Shown in pieces: positions 8,562-16,589 of a DNA stretch of 64,000 bases. The notes beneath the pieces are model-generated. The model was not told the origin of the DNA. It did not search any database and saw only the letters and a program-made list of their open reading frames with translations. This DNA comes from Streptomyces sp. FIT100 (GTDB lineage: Bacteria > Actinomycetota > Actinomycetes > Streptomycetales > Streptomycetaceae), in the NCBI RefSeq assembly GCF_024584805.1, contig NZ_CP075715.1, positions 5,076,526 through 5,140,525 of the forward strand, in the 5' to 3' direction. The first letter of the stretch is position 1. Each line of letters opens with the position of its first letter. The position numbers were made by a program, and so were the translations under genes.

Positions 8562-9047
8562 GTGACACGACAGGAGAACGCGGTGTTCGTCGACGCCTCC
8601 GGGCGCAGGCGTCGCCTCATGAGGTATGCGTCCGTCGGCATCGGTGCCGCGTGCGTCTGTTTCGTCGCCGTCGTCCTGGCCGGGTTCTTCGGGGCCGGGC
8701 CGGCCGGCGGTCCGCTGCCATGGAGCCAGAGCCGGCAGAAGCCGGCTCCCGCGGCCGACGAGCCGGGCCCGTCCACGGCCGCGCCGGGGGAGTCCGGCGG
8801 CGGCGAGCAGGGCGCGGGCCCGGGCCCGGACGCGGGGGCGGCCTCGCTGTCCGCCACCGGCCGCCCGGAAACGTCCGCGCCCGCCGCCACCGGCACCGCG
8901 GCGCCCACCGGCCCGGCCGCCACCACCGAGGCCGTCGACGGCGCCACCGCCACGGCCACCGCACCGCCCGGCAACTCCGGCAACGCCCCCCGCCGCAGCC
9001 CCGCCGCGGACGGCGCGGGCGGCGCCGAGGGCAAGGGACCGAAATGA
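8562..9047 (+). CDS. matA: MatA-like membrane-anchored accessory protein
   Basis: 161-residue protein with a short cytoplasmic N-terminus, one membrane helix (residues ~24-45) and a long extracellular tail rich in Ala, Pro, Gly, Thr and Ser with no fold I can recognise. It overlaps the next gene by 4 bp (ATGA), so the two are translated together. The pairing of a small membrane protein with a deacetylase/GT2 synthase is that of Streptomyces matAB, needed for extracellular glycan and mycelial pellet formation. The name rests on position and topology, not on sequence motifs. GTG 8562 has no leader (see the -10 box). Confidence 0.6.
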   Translation: MTRQENAVFVDASGRRRRLMRYASVGIGAACVCFVAVVLAGFFGAGPAGGPLPWSQSRQKPAPAADEPGPSTAAPGESGGGEQGAGPGPDAGAASLSATGRPETSAPAATGTAAPTGPAATTEAVDGATATATAPPGNSGNAPRRSPAADGAGGAEGKGPK

Positions 9048-11194
9048 CCCGGCACGCCGTACGCAGGGATCCCCGCGCCCACTGGGTGCTGCTGACCCTC
9101 ACCCTGGCCGTCGTCGCCACCGCCCTGCTCTTCAGCGGATACGGGCGCCACGAGATAGCGCCGACCGCCGCGCCCGCCACCCGGTGCCAGGGCGCCCCCG
9201 ACCCCGGGTTCGAGAGCGGGACCGTTCTGCGGCAGAGCCCCAAGACCGGCGGAATCGCGCCCGGACGGATGGCTTCCGGCACTGTCGCCCTCACCTACGA
9301 CGGCGGACCCGACCCGGCGTGGACCCCGCGTCTGCTCGACGTGCTGAAGGAGCATGGCGCGAAGGCCACCTTCTTCCTCACCGGCACCGAGGCCGCCGCC
9401 CACCCCGACCTGGTCCGCCGGATCAGGGACGAGGGCCACGAGATCGGCTCGCACACCTACACCGACGTCGATCTCGGCGCCGTCTCCGTGCCCCGGGCCC
9501 GGCTCGAACTCGCCCTCACCCAGAACATCCTGGCCGGCACCGCCGGCATCGGCACGCCTCTCCTGCGCCTCCCGCACACCTCGGGCCCCGCCTCCTTCTG
9601 CGGCGACACGGCCCGTGCCGCGCGCCAGGCCATGATCGACGGCTATGTCCTCGTGACCGCCGACGACCCCGCCGCCGTGGCCGCGGACGGCACCGGCATC
9701 CGCCAGTTCACCGGCTCGACGGCGGCCGTCGCCGAGACCGAGCGGCTCCTGACCTCCGACCTGACCTCCGACCTGACCGCCGACCGGGCCGCCGGCCCGG
9801 CCTCCGGTCGTGCCGCCGGTCGCACCGACAAGGTCACCTACACCACCGTCGGCGCCGGTCTCGGCCTCGGCCCCACCGGCTACACCGTCTCCGCCGCGGC
9901 CGAGTGGAAGGGCGCCGCCGTCGTCCGCGCCCAGCAGGCGTCCCGGGCCTTCGCCGACGCCATGACCTGGTTCCTGCTCGCGGCCGGCATCATCACCGCC
10001 GCCCGGCTGGTCATGCTGTTCACCGTCGCCCGCGTGCACGTCAAGCGCGTACGGGCCAGGCGCTCCCGGCGCCGCGGCGCCCCGCGCCGTCCGCCGCTCA
10101 CCGACCCCGTGTCCGTGATCGTCCCCGCCTACAACGAGGAGGCGGGCATCGAGGCCACGATCCGGTCCCTGCTCGCCTCCACCCACCAGGCCGTCCAGAT
10201 CATCGTCGTCGACGACGGGTCCACCGACCGGACCTTCGAGATCGCCGACGCCATCGAGGACCGCCGGGTCATGGTGGTCCGCCAGCCCAACTCCGGGAAG
10301 GCCGCCGCCCTCAACACCGGCCTCGCCTGGGCCCACTTCGACATCGTCGTGATGATCGACGGCGACACCGTCTTCGAGCCCGACGCCGTCTTCAACCTCA
10401 TCCAGCCGCTCGCCGACCCCGGCGTCGGCGCGGTCAGCGGCAACACCAAGGTCGGCAACCGGCAGGGCATCCTCGGCCGCTGGCAGCACCTCGAATACGT
10501 CATCGGGTTCAACCTCGACCGCCGGATGTTCGACGTCCTCGAATGCATGCCGACCGTGCCGGGCGCGATCGGCGCGTTCCGCCGCGAGGCCGTCGTCGGT
10601 GTCGGCGGAGTCAGCGAGGACACCCTGGCCGAGGACACCGACCTGACGATGGCCATCGGCCGGGCCGGCTGGCGCGTGGTCTACGAGGAGTCGGCCGTCG
10701 CCTGGACCGAGGCGCCCTCGACCGTGCGGCAGCTGTGGAAGCAGCGCTACCGCTGGTGCTACGGCACCCTCCAGGCCATGTGGAAGCACCGCGGCGCGCT
10801 GCTGGAGCGGGGCGCCGGGGGCAAACTGGGCCGCCGCGGGCTGACCTATCTGCTGCTGTTCCAGACGGTCCTGCCGCTCCTCGCCCCGCTGGTCGACGTC
10901 TTCGCCCTCTACGGCCTGCTGTTCCAGGGCGCGGGCCGGGCGGCGGCGGTCTGGCTCGCCTTCACCGCCGTGCAGGTCTTCAGCGCGCTGTACGCCCTGC
11001 GGCTGGACCGGGAGAGGTTCGAGCCGCTGTGGACGCTGCCGCTCCAGATCTTCGTCTACCGGCAGCTGATGTATCTCGTCGTCGTCCAGTCCGTGGTCAC
11101 GGCGCTACTCGGCAACCGCCTGCGGTGGCAGCGCATGCAGCGCACCGGCTCGGCCACGGACACCCTGGAGGACCGCCGAGCGGTCAACGCCTGA
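9044..11194 (+). CDS. matB: MatB-like GT2 glycan synthase with extracellular NodB-type domain
   Basis: 716-residue membrane protein expected to polymerise and export a poly-beta-1,6-GlcNAc-type glycan that glues hyphae. Order: membrane helix (~13-32), extracellular NodB-like domain (~80-240), membrane helix (~305-330), cytoplasmic GT2 domain (~350-590) and three or four C-terminal helices. The GT2 motifs are complete: VIVPAYNEE, VVDDGSTDRT, MIDGDTVFEP, EDTDLTM and QRYRW. The NodB motifs are degenerate: TYDGGPD instead of TFDDGPD, SHTYTD instead of HxxxH, and LRLPHTSG instead of RPPYG, so metal binding and deacetylation are doubtful. It is coupled to matA by a 4-bp overlap. Confidence 0.85.
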   Translation: MTRHAVRRDPRAHWVLLTLTLAVVATALLFSGYGRHEIAPTAAPATRCQGAPDPGFESGTVLRQSPKTGGIAPGRMASGTVALTYDGGPDPAWTPRLLDVLKEHGAKATFFLTGTEAAAHPDLVRRIRDEGHEIGSHTYTDVDLGAVSVPRARLELALTQNILAGTAGIGTPLLRLPHTSGPASFCGDTARAARQAMIDGYVLVTADDPAAVAADGTGIRQFTGSTAAVAETERLLTSDLTSDLTADRAAGPASGRAAGRTDKVTYTTVGAGLGLGPTGYTVSAAAEWKGAAVVRAQQASRAFADAMTWFLLAAGIITAARLVMLFTVARVHVKRVRARRSRRRGAPRRPPLTDPVSVIVPAYNEEAGIEATIRSLLASTHQAVQIIVVDDGSTDRTFEIADAIEDRRVMVVRQPNSGKAAALNTGLAWAHFDIVVMIDGDTVFEPDAVFNLIQPLADPGVGAVSGNTKVGNRQGILGRWQHLEYVIGFNLDRRMFDVLECMPTVPGAIGAFRREAVVGVGGVSEDTLAEDTDLTMAIGRAGWRVVYEESAVAWTEAPSTVRQLWKQRYRWCYGTLQAMWKHRGALLERGAGGKLGRRGLTYLLLFQTVLPLLAPLVDVFALYGLLFQGAGRAAAVWLAFTAVQVFSALYALRLDRERFEPLWTLPLQIFVYRQLMYLVVVQSVVTALLGNRLRWQRMQRTGSATDTLEDRRAVNA

Positions 11195-11261
11195 CCGGCG
11201 GAGTTTCGGGCCGCGAGAGATCGATCGCTCATGTGTTCGGTTTTCTGGTTACTCTGGATCC

Positions 11262-11900
11262 ATGGCAGGAGTCCATCTGCAGGGTTCGCTCTTCGACCAG
11301 ACCGACGAGATCCGCCTCGGCCCGCTGGAGGGCGTCCGCCGCACCGTGCTCGGCCGGGGCGCCTGGCTCGACGTCCTGCCCGGCTGGCTCCGCGGCGCCG
11401 ACGCGCTGTTCGAGGAACTGGCCGGCGGCGTCCCGTGGCGCGCCGAGCGCCGCCAGATGTACGAGCGCGAGGTCGACGTGCCCCGTCTGCTCGCCTACTA
11501 CGGCGACGGGGACCCGCTGCCGCACCCCGTCCTCGCCGAGGCCCGCGACGCGCTCTCGGCGCACTATGCGGCCGAACTCGGCGAGCCCTTCGTGACCGCC
11601 GGGCTCTGCTGCTACCGCGACGGCCACGACAGCGTCGCCTGGCACGGCGACCGCATCGGCCGGGGTGCCCGCGAGGACACGATGGTCGCCATCCTCTCCG
11701 TCGGCGACCCCCGTGACCTCGTCCTGCGGCCCCGGAACGGCACCGGCGCCCACGCGCCCGTCCGCAAGGCCCTCGGCCACGGCGACCTCGTCGTCATGGG
11801 CGGTTCCTGCCAGCGGACGTGGGAGCACGCGATCCCGAAGACCACCCGCGCGGTGGGCCCCCGGATCAGCATCCAGTACCGCCCCCGCGGCGTGAACTGA
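11262..11900 (+). CDS. alkB: AlkB-like 2-oxoglutarate/Fe(II) dioxygenase
   Basis: 212-residue protein of the AlkB superfamily, which removes alkyl lesions from DNA or RNA bases by oxidation. The iron ligands are visible as WHGD (HxD, residues ~127-130) and the later His in TWEHAIPKT; the 2-oxoglutarate arginine block is RISIQYRPR near the C-terminus. The nucleotide-recognition lid is AYYGDGDPLPHPV. The start at 11262 is leaderless: TACTCT ends 6 nt before the ATG. The gene is monocistronic and converges on the nitroreductase gene with an inverted repeat between them. Length and motif order are normal. Confidence 0.92.
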   Translation: MAGVHLQGSLFDQTDEIRLGPLEGVRRTVLGRGAWLDVLPGWLRGADALFEELAGGVPWRAERRQMYEREVDVPRLLAYYGDGDPLPHPVLAEARDALSAHYAAELGEPFVTAGLCCYRDGHDSVAWHGDRIGRGAREDTMVAILSVGDPRDLVLRPRNGTGAHAPVRKALGHGDLVVMGGSCQRTWEHAIPKTTRAVGPRISIQYRPRGVN

Positions 11901-11917
11901 CCTCGCGTCGCCGACCG

Positions 11918-11938
11918 GGCGCCGCCAATCCCGGCGCC
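11918..11938. terminator. Short hairpin between convergent genes
   Basis: GGCGCCG (11918-11924) pairs with CGGCGCC (11932-11938) around a 7-nt loop between the ends of alkB and the nitroreductase gene. It probably terminates both transcripts; there is no U-run, as is usual in Streptomyces. Confidence 0.5.
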
Positions 11939-11939
11939 G

Positions 11940-12605
11940 CTACCCCCCGATGAACGTGACCGTCTCGTCGAGCGGCGCGCGGCCCGTGCGGGTGTAGTCC
12001 ACCGCGGGGTCCTCGAACCCGATCGACATGCCGCAGAAGAGCATGAGCTCGTCCGGGGGCGACACGATCTCGGCGACGGTCCTGCGGTATTTCGCCCATG
12101 CCATCTGCGGGCAGCTGTGCAGCCCTTCGGCGCGGAGCAGCAGCATCACGGTTTGCAGGTACATGCCAACATCGGACCATTGGGGACTGCCCATGTCGCG
12201 GTCGATGTAGCAGAACAGGGCGGCGGGGGCTCCGAAGCAGTCCCAGTTCGCCGAAGCGGCTCTCTGGCGTGCCTCCAGGTCCTCGCGCGGAATGCCGAGT
12301 GAGCCGTAGCGCTGCTCGCCGAAGGCGGACCGGCGGTCGTGGTACGGGGACTTCAGCGCGGGCGGGTACTGCTGGTACTCCGGCTCGTCCCAGGCGTCGG
12401 CCGTGGCCACGCGCTCGCCGACGCGCTTCCTGAGCTCGGCCAGTGGCGCGCCGGTGAGCACGTAGGCGTGCCAGGGCTGGAGGTTCGATCCGGACGGTGC
12501 CCATGTCGCGGCGGAGAGCACGCGCTCCAGCACCTGTCTCGGGACCTCCCGGTCGGTGAATCCGCGTACTGCCCGTCGGCTCGTGACCGCCTCGTAGACG
12601 TCCAC
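11940..12605 (-). CDS. Nitroreductase-family FMN oxidoreductase
   Basis: 221-residue flavoprotein of the nitroreductase superfamily, acting on quinones or nitro compounds with NAD(P)H. The N-terminal FMN-binding motif SRRAVRGFTD, the APSGSNLQPWHAYV block (residues ~37-50) and the C-terminal GFEDPAVDYTRTGRAPLDE segment are standard. ATG 12605 begins the conserved MDVYEAVTSRRA; GGGAGGTGGGCG lies just upstream. It is divergent from an azoreductase gene across a 148-bp gap that holds a concentric palindrome, so both are likely co-controlled in response to an electrophile or quinone. Confidence 0.92.
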   Translation of the reverse strand: MDVYEAVTSRRAVRGFTDREVPRQVLERVLSAATWAPSGSNLQPWHAYVLTGAPLAELRKRVGERVATADAWDEPEYQQYPPALKSPYHDRRSAFGEQRYGSLGIPREDLEARQRAASANWDCFGAPAALFCYIDRDMGSPQWSDVGMYLQTVMLLLRAEGLHSCPQMAWAKYRRTVAEIVSPPDELMLFCGMSIGFEDPAVDYTRTGRAPLDETVTFIGG

Positions 12606-12646
12606 GATCGCCCACCTCCCACTGCTGCTGGACGTTTCCCATCTCC

Positions 12647-12690
12647 GTTACACTCGCAACGGTATCATTCGATACTATCTTCAGTGTAAC
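12647..12690. promoter_or_regulatory. Concentric double palindrome between divergent oxidoreductase genes
   Basis: Outer arms GTTACACT (12647-12654) and AGTGTAAC (12683-12690), and inner arms GTATC (12662-12666) and GATAC (12671-12675), share the same centre at 12668.5. This AT-rich 44-bp structure is a strong operator candidate for a dimeric or tetrameric repressor controlling both flanking genes. The regulator is unknown; the nearby MarR gene has a different palindrome of its own. Confidence 0.7.
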
Positions 12691-12753
12691 TGTCATCGAG
12701 TGCCCATCAGCCCCTGGTTTGCCGCCTCGGGTGCCGCTCTTTGGAGGAAGTCC

Positions 12754-13404
12754 ATGGCCACGCTGCTGCACATCGACTCGTCCGTGTTCCCCGGTGAGGC
12801 GTCCTCGTCCCGTTCGGTCGCCGGCGCCTTCCGCAAGGCATGGGAGGAGCAGCACCCGGAGGGCACGGTGATCCATCGCGACCTCGCCGCCGACCCCGTC
12901 CCGCACATCACCGCCGCCGCCCACACCGCCTGGTACACCGCCAAGTCCGAGCGCACCCCGGAGCAGTCCGCCGCGTTCGCCGCGCGTGTGGAGCTCATCG
13001 AGGAACTGGAGCAGGCGGACGCCGTCCTCATCGGCGCCCCGATGTACAACTTCTCGATCCCGTCGACCCTCAAGGCGTGGCTGGACAACGTGATCCTGGT
13101 CGGCCGCACCTCGGGCGAGAGCCACTCGGCCCAGGGCACCCCGGTGGTCGTCGTCGCCAGCCGCGGCGGCTCCTACGCCCCGGGCGCCCCGCGCGAGGGC
13201 TGCGAGTTCGTCCTGAACTACCTGGACACCGTCCTCACGGTCAGCCTCGGGCTGGACGTCGAGTTCATCGTCCCGGAGCTCACCATGGCCCCCCGCGTCC
13301 CGGCCATGTCCGAACTGATCCCCCTCTACGAGGCATCCCGCGCGCTCGCCCTCACGGACGCCGCCGCCAAGGCCAAGGAACTCGCGGAGCGCCTCGCTGC
13401 GTGA
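12754..13404 (+). CDS. azoR: FMN-dependent NADH:quinone/azo oxidoreductase, AzoR type
   Basis: 216-residue flavodoxin-fold enzyme reducing quinones and azo bonds with NAD(P)H. The FMN phosphate loop is HIDSSVFPGEASSSRSVA at the N-terminus, followed by APMYNFSIPSTLKAWLDN, the hallmark of the AcpD/AzoR family, and by ASRGGSYAPG. ATG 12754 follows TTGGAGGAAG at 6-8 nt. The gene is divergent from the nitroreductase and shares the palindromic intergenic region, which suggests a common role in quinone or aromatic electrophile defence. It converges on the marR gene through a shared hairpin. Confidence 0.93.
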   Translation: MATLLHIDSSVFPGEASSSRSVAGAFRKAWEEQHPEGTVIHRDLAADPVPHITAAAHTAWYTAKSERTPEQSAAFAARVELIEELEQADAVLIGAPMYNFSIPSTLKAWLDNVILVGRTSGESHSAQGTPVVVVASRGGSYAPGAPREGCEFVLNYLDTVLTVSLGLDVEFIVPELTMAPRVPAMSELIPLYEASRALALTDAAAKAKELAERLAA

Positions 13405-13414
13405 CCCGCGGGCA

Positions 13415-13457
13415 GGGCGCCGTGCGACCCCCACCCCCAGGCCGTCACACGGCGCCC
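13415..13457. terminator. Bidirectional terminator between azoR and marR genes
   Basis: GGGCGCCGTG (13415-13424) pairs with CACGGCGCCC (13448-13457); TT follows on the + side. It lies between two converging genes and can serve both. Confidence 0.6.
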
Positions 13458-13482
13458 TTGTCGCCTGCCCGTCCGGGCACGC

Positions 13483-13968
13483 TCACGCCCCGCCGCCCGC
13501 GGGAAAGGCGAACCGGGTCAGCAGATCCGTCAGTTGCTCGGCCTCGCCTGGCCCCAGTTCGGCGACCAGGTGCTCCGCCAGCGGCTCCGCCGCCACATGG
13601 GCCGCGTCGAAGAGCTCGATGCCCTGCGGCGTGATCTCCACCGCCCGCACCCGCCGGTCCCCTGGAACGGCCTTGCGCACGGCAAGGCCTTTGCGCTCCA
13701 GATCGTCCACGACCCGCATGATCCCCGCCTTGTCCGACCCCGTCGCCGCCGCCAGGTCCCGCTGCACCGTGGGCCCGCGGTCGACCAGCACGATCAGCAC
13801 CGCGAAATGCCGCAGCTCGATGCCGAGCGGACGGAGCGCCTCCGTCATGACCGTGGCCGCGCGCCAGTGCGCCTGGCGCAGCAGCAGGCCGAGAGCGAAA
13901 GGCGAGGCGTCCCCGGGGCGGTTGGTCGCGCGCGAGGCGGTGGTGGGCTGAGGAGCGTCGGCGGTCAT
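13483..13968 (-). CDS. MarR-family transcriptional regulator
   Basis: 161-residue winged-helix regulator. After an N-terminal dimerisation helix, residues ~45-120 carry the MarR core (LRHFAVLIVLVDRGPTVQRD, recognition-helix region TGSDKAGIMRVVDDLERKGL, wing VPGDRRVRAVEITPQG). MarR proteins usually repress their own and adjacent genes and release DNA on binding phenolic or oxidised ligands. It converges on azoR and is followed, on the same strand, by nothing obviously related. The palindrome at 13992-14014, about 25 nt upstream of its ATG, is the likely autoregulatory site. Control of the nearby azoR/nitroreductase pair is possible but unproven. Confidence 0.92.
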   Translation of the reverse strand: MTADAPQPTTASRATNRPGDASPFALGLLLRQAHWRAATVMTEALRPLGIELRHFAVLIVLVDRGPTVQRDLAAATGSDKAGIMRVVDDLERKGLAVRKAVPGDRRVRAVEITPQGIELFDAAHVAAEPLAEHLVAELGPGEAEQLTDLLTRFAFPAGGGA

Positions 13969-13991
13969 GGGCGCATATTACCGCTCTCCAC

Positions 13992-14014
13992 TCAATCGAT
14001 ACGGTTTCGATTGA
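13992..14014. promoter_or_regulatory. Palindromic operator upstream of marR gene
   Basis: TCAATCGA and TCGATTGA form a perfect inverted repeat with 8-bp arms and a 7-bp spacer, 24 nt upstream of the MarR start at 13968. Size and symmetry fit a MarR dimer site. Confidence 0.7.
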
Positions 14015-14029
14015 AACCAAAGAGGGCGA

Positions 14030-15400
14030 TTAGGCGGCGCCCACGGGGCGCAGCACGCACCGCGCGGGACCGGTCGCGCGCAACGTGATGGCCGCCATGA
14101 CCGGCACCTCCAGGTCCACGGCCTCCAGCTCGTACTCACGCAGGATCATGGCGAGCGCGAGCACCGACTCCAGCATCGAGAAGTGCTGCCCGATGCAGGC
14201 CCGCGGCCCGCCGCCGAACGGGAACCAGGCGTACCGCGGCCGCGCCTTCTCCGCCTCCGGCAGGAACCGGTCCGGATCGAACCGCTCCGGCTCCTCCCAG
14301 TACCGCGGATGCCGCTGCGTCACCCACGGCGCCACCACGACGTCCGCCCCCGCCGGGATCGCGTGCCCGCCGATCTCGGTCGCCGCGACCGCACGCCGCC
14401 CGATCGCCGGCGCCGCCGGAAACAGCCGCATGGCCTCCTTGAGCACACGCGTGAGGTACGGGAGCGCCTCCAGGTCGTACGCCTCGGGGGTCCGCCCCGC
14501 CAGGATGCGTACGGCCTCGTCCCGCGCCCGGGACTGCTCCTCGGGGTGGCGGGCGAGCAGGTGGAGCGCGAACGCGAGCGAGGTCGCCGTCGTCTCGTGC
14601 CCGGCGAGCAGGAAGATCAGCACCTGGTCCCGGATCTCGGCGGCGTCGAGGCTGCCGTCCTCCGCGCTCTGCGCCTGCGTGAGCAGAGTGAGCAGGTCGT
14701 CGCCTTTCGCCGCGTCACCCTGCGCGCGCCGCTCCTCGATGATCTGGTCGCACACCGCGTACAGGTCGGCCATCGCGGAGGCGTTCCTGCGATTCGAAGG
14801 AGTCGGCCAGGTGCGGGGCGGGCTGACGGGTGAGAAGCCGCGCCGGAGCGTGTAGCTCCCGATGACGGGGAAACACCGCTCCACGACAGGAATCGCGGCC
14901 TCGACGTCCGTGCCGAAGAGGATGCGGGCCACGGCGCGCAGAGCGAGCCCGGTCATCTCGTCCACCATGTCCACGGTGGCGTCCGGCGCATCGCGCCACC
15001 GGGCCAGCAGCGCCGACGTCTCGCCGGTGACGGCGCCGGCGTACCCGTCCACACGGCGGCGGGTGAACAGCGGCTGCACGAGCCGCCGTTGCCGGAGGTA
15101 GTCGGCGTCCTGGCTCGTCAGTAGCCCGTTCCCGAACGAATCCCGGATTTCCTGGTAAAAGACGTTGTCCTTGCGGAAGTTGGCCGCATCCGTCGCCAGC
15201 ACCTGCTGGGCACCCTCGGCCGAGAACACCCCGTACATCGTCATCCGCAGCCCCGGCGGGCCCGCGGTGAACCTGACGACGTCCCCGTACTCGCGGCGGG
15301 CGTCGAGATACGTGCCGAGCGCGTCCCGCCTGAGGTCGAGCATCGACCCGAGCAGGGGCAACCCCGAGGGTCCGGGTACGGGTGTGCCCGCCGCCGTCAT
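14030..15400 (-). CDS. Cytochrome P450, membrane/fatty-acid-type class
   Basis: 456-residue monooxygenase, longer than soluble CYP105-like enzymes and more like the CYP102/CYP4-related bacterial P450s (PtlI-type), starting with the proline-rich hinge PVPGPSGLPLLGSM. The I-helix is FLLAGHETTATSL, the ExxR helix is LKEAMRLFPAAPAIGR and the heme loop is FPFGGGPRACIGQHFS. ATG 15400 overlaps the DUF397 stop by 4 bp, so the gene is the third member of a coupled operon regulator-DUF397-P450. That linkage is unusual and suggests developmental control. Substrate unknown; no redox partner nearby. Confidence 0.94.
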   Translation of the reverse strand: MTAAGTPVPGPSGLPLLGSMLDLRRDALGTYLDARREYGDVVRFTAGPPGLRMTMYGVFSAEGAQQVLATDAANFRKDNVFYQEIRDSFGNGLLTSQDADYLRQRRLVQPLFTRRRVDGYAGAVTGETSALLARWRDAPDATVDMVDEMTGLALRAVARILFGTDVEAAIPVVERCFPVIGSYTLRRGFSPVSPPRTWPTPSNRRNASAMADLYAVCDQIIEERRAQGDAAKGDDLLTLLTQAQSAEDGSLDAAEIRDQVLIFLLAGHETTATSLAFALHLLARHPEEQSRARDEAVRILAGRTPEAYDLEALPYLTRVLKEAMRLFPAAPAIGRRAVAATEIGGHAIPAGADVVVAPWVTQRHPRYWEEPERFDPDRFLPEAEKARPRYAWFPFGGGPRACIGQHFSMLESVLALAMILREYELEAVDLEVPVMAAITLRATGPARCVLRPVGAA

Positions 15401-15699
15401 CCTGTGACACCGTCCAGGAAGCGGGTCCAGGCGGAACCGGCCACGGCGAAACGGGGGCTGTCGTCGCCGAGCTTGGAGTCGCGGACGTGGACGGTGTGGG
15501 GGCAGGTGGCGACCTCGATGCAGTCGCCGCCTTGGCTGTCGCTGTAGGAGGACTTGTGCCAGTCGAGGGCGACTTCGATGCAGGCGCTGCCCTCGCTGTC
15601 GCTGTAGCTGGACTTGTGCCAGTCGAGGGCGACTTCGACGCAGGCGCCGCCCTGGTCGTCGCTGTAGCTGGACTTGAACCACGTGAGGTGCTCGCTCAT
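15397..15699 (-). CDS. Triple-repeat DUF397 protein
   Basis: 100-residue protein made of three consecutive DUF397 units (WFKSSYSDDQGGACVEVA, then two WHKSSYSDS.. copies) followed by a final VRDSKLGDDSPRFAVAGSAWTRFLDG segment. Single-unit DUF397 proteins are partners of WhiJ-type regulators in Streptomyces; three copies is an expansion caused by near-identical 60-bp DNA repeats. Both ends overlap neighbours by 4 bp (ATGA), placing it between the regulator and the P450 in one coupled operon. It probably binds and modulates the regulator. No catalytic features. Confidence 0.88.
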   Translation of the reverse strand: MSEHLTWFKSSYSDDQGGACVEVALDWHKSSYSDSEGSACIEVALDWHKSSYSDSQGGDCIEVATCPHTVHVRDSKLGDDSPRFAVAGSAWTRFLDGVTG

Positions 15700-16490
15700 A
15701 GCTCCTCCGCCACCTTTCTGATGAACTCCACTGAGTCCTCGATACAGAGGGCGTGCATGCGGATCATGCCATGCCGCTGGCTGAGTTCACTGACCTTGGC
15801 GGGCTCGGAGTAGAGCGCGCTCGTCGTCTGCACCTCGGAGTAGGCGTAGTGCTCGTGCTCGGAGGTCTCCAGCAGGACGATGGAACCCATGAGTGCCAGG
15901 CCGCTACACCGCCCCATCGGCAGTACCTGAATGGAAGTGTTCCGCAGTTTGCCTGCTTCCAAGAGATGTTGGAGCTGGTGCCGCATCGCCTGCTCGCCGC
16001 CGACCAACGTCCGCAGCGCCGCCTCGTACACGACGAAGTTGAAGACCGTACTGGTCCTCCGCGTCAGCGCGTCCTGGCGCTGCATCCGCGCCCGGACCCG
16101 CTCTTCCACTGTCTCATCGTCCAGCGGTGGGCAGCTCTCGCTGATCAGTGCCTGCGCGTACTCCTCGGTCTGGAGCAGGCCCGGGATGAGCAGCGGCTCG
16201 TACCAGTTCAGCGCGATCGCTTCCGCCTCGATCGCCATGTACTCCTGCGACCTCGCCGGAAACGGCTCCGGCTTCAGATACTCCAGTGCCGCCAGTAACT
16301 TCCCCTGCGCCCCGCACATCTGGTCCGCGATCTGGAGCAGCCGTGCGCTCGGCTTGCGGCGGCCCTGCTCCATCGACTTGATCGTCTCGTACTCGTAGTT
16401 CGCCTCTTTGCCCAGCTCCTCGCGGCTGACCCCCGCCTCCGTGCGCCAGAGCTTGATCTGGTTGCCGCAGTACCGCCAGGTCTCCGTCAC
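15696..16490 (-). CDS. WhiJ-like helix-turn-helix regulator (DUF5753), TTA codon
   Basis: 264-residue regulator: XRE-type helix-turn-helix (residues ~10-65) and a C-terminal DUF5753 sensor domain (IPGLLQTEEYAQALI, VFNFVVYEAALR, IQVLPMGRCSGLALMGSIVLLE, VEFIRKVAEEL). GTG 16490 is chosen because GGGAGGG lies 6 nt upstream and the family starts with TETWRYCGNQIKLWR. Codon 65 is TTA (16298-16296), so translation should depend on the bldA tRNA. It forms a coupled operon with DUF397 and P450 genes and is divergent from an AbaA-like ATPase gene, the usual companion set in streptomycete development. Confidence 0.9.
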   Translation of the reverse strand: MTETWRYCGNQIKLWRTEAGVSREELGKEANYEYETIKSMEQGRRKPSARLLQIADQMCGAQGKLLAALEYLKPEPFPARSQEYMAIEAEAIALNWYEPLLIPGLLQTEEYAQALISESCPPLDDETVEERVRARMQRQDALTRRTSTVFNFVVYEAALRTLVGGEQAMRHQLQHLLEAGKLRNTSIQVLPMGRCSGLALMGSIVLLETSEHEHYAYSEVQTTSALYSEPAKVSELSQRHGMIRMHALCIEDSVEFIRKVAEEL

Positions 16491-16589
16491 GGGCCGCCCT
16501 CCCGGTCCTGGTACGCGCGGGGTACAACCACCGTGCGTACTCATGTCGTTACTTCATGAGGCTATTGCAGCGCCAGCAGCGTATGAGCC

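Noticed and set aside
10129..10656. Minus-strand frame of 175 codons inside matB
   Set aside because: Antisense shadow; the GT2 motifs are on the plus strand.
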